From: Chlamydiota bacterium
Lineage (GTDB): Bacteria; Chlamydiota; Chlamydiia; Chlamydiales; Simkaniaceae
Length of the DNA stretch: 16,097 bases
Direction of reading: 5' to 3'
Assembly: GCA_029556005.1 (NCBI GenBank)
Contig: JAKQGT010000194.1
Location: 1-16,097 of the forward strand
Shown here: one piece after another, positions 14,035 to 16,097 of the stretch
How positions within the stretch are numbered: position 1 is the first letter of the stretch
Layout: every line of letters begins with the position of its first letter
Notes under the pieces: generated by a model
The model's input: only the letters and a program-made list of their open reading frames with translations
Databases searched by the model: none
Told to the model about the DNA's origin: nothing
Translations under genes and position numbers: made by a program

Positions 14035-14044
14035 TATACTCAAA
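14035..14044 (+). repeat. TATACTCAAA decamer, copy 6
   Basis: Lies immediately after the stop of the second GT25 gene. Flanking GATTG (14026-14030) and CAATC (14045-14049) can form a hairpin with the decamer in its loop, echoing the arrangement at 915. Confidence 0.55.
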
Positions 14045-14047
14045 CAA

Positions 14048-14677
14048 TCAACGCATGCCACGATCGCGACATTCGATATCGCTAAAAGAAGCGCTTTGAA
14101 AAGCACTCGACTGTTGATGGGCATACCAACGCCCTTTCATTTGCAAATCCTCCCAAGCATAGTCAAGCGAGTCATGAAAACACTGTGTCATCCAGAGACA
14201 ATTTTTGATCTTTTCGTAGGCTCTCTCGTAGCACTCAGCAAGGACGGGAATATACCCTTTTCTGATGCAGTAAGCATGAGAACGTCGCGACCAGTGTATT
14301 TGGAGAAAGTTCTTCCAAGGAGCCTTTTGATATTTGATGTAGTTTCCTCCTAAAAAAAAGACATCCCAATCTGAACCGACTTGTTGGAAAAAGGTAGAAA
14401 TACTCTGTTTAAAACTCTCAAGATCTTCTGTGAATAGGCAATCATCTTCAAAAATAATCCCTCGCTCCCATCCCTGTTGCTTAATATAAGAAAGCGCATC
14501 TAAATGGCTAATAATACAGCCTTTAATTCCATTTAAGGGATCATGGTGAGCGGCGATCCGATGAATTTTCTCTTCAGGAACATTTAAACGCTCCATCTCC
14601 TGAAGAAAGGTCTCTTTGCGGTCCTTACGACAGTCTAGATTGATATAGACAATTCCATCAAAAAGGCTCAGAGGCAT
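14048..14677 (-). CDS. GT25-family glycosyltransferase, paralogue B
   Basis: 209 residues. The GT25 (LOS/LPS biosynthesis) signature opens the protein: GIVYINLDCRKDR at about 8-20, then GCIISH at 53-58, and the acidic metal/nucleotide-sugar motif FEDDC with Glu77-Asp78-Asp79. WDVFFLGG and a C-terminal LDYAWEDLQMKGRWYA are shared with the neighbour gene. Such enzymes transfer galactose or a related sugar from a nucleotide donor to a lipooligosaccharide or other acceptor at the cytosolic face. The start is ATG 14677, with AAGGAAG nine bases upstream; it lies 20 bases inside paralogue A. A longer frame to 14746 is not needed. The stop sits beside a TATACTCAAA copy. Confidence 0.87.
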   Translation of the reverse strand: MPLSLFDGIVYINLDCRKDRKETFLQEMERLNVPEEKIHRIAAHHDPLNGIKGCIISHLDALSYIKQQGWERGIIFEDDCLFTEDLESFKQSISTFFQQVGSDWDVFFLGGNYIKYQKAPWKNFLQIHWSRRSHAYCIRKGYIPVLAECYERAYEKIKNCLWMTQCFHDSLDYAWEDLQMKGRWYAHQQSSAFQSASFSDIECRDRGMR

Positions 14678-15326
14678 TGAAGTTTTCTTCCTTGCGGTAA
14701 ACAGGTCGATGAACGATATCGCTAAACGACTCCCTTTGCTCAGCAATACTTTCCCTCATACCATACCAACGCCCTTTTTTCTGCAAGTCATTCCAAGCCA
14801 CATCAAGAGCTTTCCCTGAAGATTGAACGACAAAGATATCCTTCTCTAAGTTTTTATAAGCAGAGAGATAACAGGCTTTTAATACGCTATAATAGGGACG
14901 ATTCACAATATAGGCATGAGCCCGGTGAGATTTTGTGATGTGTAATAACTGGGATGAAACAGGGCGACTTTCAAGAAATTGTCCACCCAGAAAAAAAACA
15001 TCCCACTCTCCTTGAAGGATGTCTTGAAAACCCTTCATACCTTCCCGAATTTTTTGGGGACTGGCAGAAAATTGGCAATCATCTTCTAAGATCAGCACAT
15101 GCTCCCACCCTTTTTCTTCAGCCATCTCTAACCCAGCAATATGACTGAGAATACACCCTTTCCGGCCATTCAAGGGGGTATGGAATGCGGGAATACGGAT
15201 CATTTCAGGATAAGAGAGGTGTAATCGCTTCAATTCTTGACAGAGTCTTTCCCTTCTGTCCGTGCGGTGCTCTAGATTGATATAAACAATCCCAGCAACA
15301 AGATCGAGCCCCTCTCTTTTCCCCAT
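14658..15326 (-). CDS. GT25-family glycosyltransferase, paralogue A
   Basis: 222 residues with the same plan as paralogue B: GIVYINLEHRTDR (about 12-24), GCILSH (57-62), LEDDC with Glu81-Asp82-Asp83, WDVFFLGG (108-115), HRAHAYIV, and LDVAWNDLQKKGRWYG near the end. The two genes clearly arose by tandem duplication and have since diverged, so they may add different sugars or use different acceptors. ATG 15326 is preceded by GGGGAAG only two bases away, so the start is less certain than others. It overlaps paralogue B by 20 bases. The envelope target (LPS core, glycoprotein) cannot be read from sequence. Confidence 0.87.
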   Translation of the reverse strand: MGKREGLDLVAGIVYINLEHRTDRRERLCQELKRLHLSYPEMIRIPAFHTPLNGRKGCILSHIAGLEMAEEKGWEHVLILEDDCQFSASPQKIREGMKGFQDILQGEWDVFFLGGQFLESRPVSSQLLHITKSHRAHAYIVNRPYYSVLKACYLSAYKNLEKDIFVVQSSGKALDVAWNDLQKKGRWYGMRESIAEQRESFSDIVHRPVYRKEENFNASEPF

Positions 15327-15354
15327 AACTTCCCCATAGCGGTATTAAAAGTGA

Positions 15355-15371
15355 GCCCGAGTCGATCGGGC
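15355..15371 (-). terminator. Rho-independent terminator of the DUF378 pair
   Basis: GCCCGA (15355-15360) and TCGGGC (15366-15371) form a six-pair GC stem with a five-base loop. On the minus strand it is followed within a few bases by TTTT (15347-15350). It lies eight bases beyond the stop of the DUF378 gene and so separates that pair from the GT25 genes. Confidence 0.7.
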
Positions 15372-15378
15372 CCAATGA

Positions 15379-15591
15379 CTAACGCTTCGTTCTTTTTTTC
15401 TTCATGTCTTTACGGCACGAGACGAGATGACAGATTAAAGCGATACCGAAAAGTACATAGAGAATACGAATTAACCATAGCTGATCAAAAATGTATTCAA
15501 TGACATTCACTCGATATAATCCATAAACTCCCCAGACTAAACCGCCTAACACTAAGAACAGAACTGCTAGACTATCTAATTTCTTGAGCAT
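15379..15591 (-). CDS. DUF378-family small membrane protein, paralogue 2
   Basis: 70 residues, two membrane helices (about 7-26 and 38-56) joined by YRVNVIEYIFDQ, and a strongly basic tail (KDMKKKRTKR). The layout LxLGGLxWGxxGLxxxNVIEYIF matches the DUF378 pattern (PF04070), although the usual Asn of GGLNWG is Val here. Function is unknown for the family. GGAGGA eight bases upstream fixes ATG 15591; the frame open to 15606 has no ribosome site. It lies 27 bases after its paralogue, probably on one transcript ending at the hairpin at 15355-15371. Confidence 0.8.
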   Translation of the reverse strand: MLKKLDSLAVLFLVLGGLVWGVYGLYRVNVIEYIFDQLWLIRILYVLFGIALICHLVSCRKDMKKKRTKR

Positions 15592-15598
15592 TTTGATT

Positions 15599-15604
15599 TC
15601 CTCC
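15599..15604 (-). promoter_or_regulatory. Shine-Dalgarno site deciding the start of DUF378 paralogue 2
   Basis: Minus-strand GGAGGA with a seven to eight base gap to ATG 15591; it rules out the slightly longer frame starting at 15606. Confidence 0.65.
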
Positions 15605-15618
15605 AACAGTCAAGATCC

Positions 15619-15819
15619 TTACTTCCAACGCTTCTGAATTTGCTTCCAACCTACCGCTTGATAGATGGCAGCAGCCCCGATCAGAACGTAAATCAAACGG
15701 TCTAACCAGCTTCTACCTACAAAGTATTCAACGAGGTTAAATTCGAACAATCCGATTAAACCCCAATTCAACCCACCTAGGCAGAGCAAGATGCATACTA
15801 GGATATCAATTTTTTTCAT
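15619..15819 (-). CDS. DUF378-family small membrane protein, paralogue 1
   Basis: 66 residues with two membrane helices (about 6-24 and 41-57) and the canonical DUF378 core GGLNWGLIGLFEFNLVEYFVG at about 15-35, followed by SWLDRLIYVLIGAAAIY. The family is widespread in bacteria and its role is unknown. GAAGGAG stands eight bases before ATG 15819. It is first of a tandem pair with the gene at 15591-15379, and its promoter must lie in the AT-rich space 15820-15928 shared with the divergent partial gene. Confidence 0.88.
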   Translation of the reverse strand: MKKIDILVCILLCLGGLNWGLIGLFEFNLVEYFVGRSWLDRLIYVLIGAAAIYQAVGWKQIQKRWK

Positions 15820-15915
15820 AGAATGTACTCCTTCACAAGGTCTATTGAGTCCTAACTTTATTAATTAATCAATCAGACCGTTTATGTAAAGTATTGAAAA
15901 GAAATTTTATTTTAT

Positions 15916-15929
15916 TATTATTAATAATA
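15916..15929. repeat. 14-base AT palindrome at the start of the partial gene
   Basis: TATTATTAATAATA is a perfect palindrome whose last base is the A of the ATG at 15929. A second palindrome ATTAATTAAT is at 15860-15869. They could be operators in the divergent space, but such AT-only palindromes can also arise by base composition. Confidence 0.3.
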
Positions 15930-16097
15930 TGACATTAAATAGCGATTTCATTAATACTCTAAAGCTATTTCAAATTTTCGGAGGAGAGTTAGAAAATCCC
16001 CGTTCCCTGGGAATTTCAAAAGAAACTCTCTTGTTTCTTGTAAAAGCAAATGAATTAGAACAGCTTACAGAAAACCGTTACCGCCTAACCCCTTATC
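15929..16097 (+). CDS. Partial gene, possible winged-helix protein (3' cut by window edge)
   Basis: 56 codons are open from ATG 15929 to the window end. The peptide has a helix (INTLKLFQIFGGELE), then RSLGISKETLLFLVKANELEQL and TENRYRLTPY. This resembles a short winged-helix DNA-binding domain, in which a recognition helix is followed by a Tyr-ending wing, as in the N termini of AbiEi-like antitoxins and other regulators. There is no clear Shine-Dalgarno before the ATG and the upstream bases are almost pure A/T. Because most of the gene is outside the window, both its reality and its family are provisional. Confidence 0.45.
   Translation, partial: MTLNSDFINTLKLFQIFGGELENPRSLGISKETLLFLVKANELEQLTENRYRLTPY

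Noticed and set aside
13985..14353. Plus-strand frame of about 120 codons antisense to the GT25 gene
   Set aside because: It overlaps a clear glycosyltransferase on the other strand, has no ribosome site, and its sequence shows no family features.

Overview
The window reads as compact chromosomal DNA of a host-associated Gram-negative bacterium. I lean towards an amoeba-associated chlamydia (Simkania/Waddlia/Parachlamydia type), but this is a judgement from gene content and style, not proof. The reasons are AT-leaning sequence, tightly packed genes with many short overlaps, several likely TTG starts, a biotin importer instead of visible biotin synthesis, and many exported or lineage-specific small proteins. 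There is no rRNA, tRNA, CRISPR array, transposase or phage gene. No gene-free stretch exceeds about 250 bases.

Layout. 1-822 is the 3' part of an MFS transporter (+). Converging on it is a minus-strand run rimO, bioY and a NUDT15-like NUDIX hydrolase (3401-955). 3606-4043 is a small Cys-rich membrane protein (+), which meets a minus-strand pair of small soluble proteins (4942-4061). 5026-6078 is a probable outer-membrane beta-barrel (+). 6103-6816 (-) is a dienelactone-hydrolase-family enzyme. It is divergent from an exported PNPOx-like flavoprotein (7066-7698), and a 174-base palindrome with perfect 40-base arms lies between them. 7683-8990 (-) is a UgpB-like glycerol-3-phosphate binding protein without its ABC partners. 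9143-12028 (+) carries an ATP-grasp enzyme, a 52-residue basic protein, an adenylate kinase with an N-terminal signal peptide, and a PAP2 phosphatase. 13985-11997 (-) is a coupled run: unknown protein, TrmH-type SpoU methyltransferase, secreted unknown. 15326-14048 (-) holds two overlapping GT25 glycosyltransferase paralogues. 15819-15379 (-) holds two tandem DUF378 membrane proteins and a terminator. 15929 to the right edge is a partial gene (+) that may be a winged-helix protein.

The most notable features are not classical genes. First, the decamer TATACTCAAA occurs six times, always between genes, and in two copies extends to a near-identical 20-mer. This looks like a dispersed genomic signal or short repeat. 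Second, there is the long palindrome between the divergent genes 6816/7066. Third, two normally cytosolic enzyme families (adenylate kinase and PNPOx) both carry apparent Sec signal peptides, which suggests nucleotide and flavin/B6 chemistry in the periplasm or beyond.

Functionally the window mixes uptake and salvage (BioY, UgpB, MFS), translation-related modification (RimO, TrmH), nucleotide pool maintenance (NUDIX, adenylate kinase), envelope/glycan work (GT25 pair, PAP2, beta-barrel) and unknown small proteins. I see no single multi-gene defence or biosynthetic cluster.
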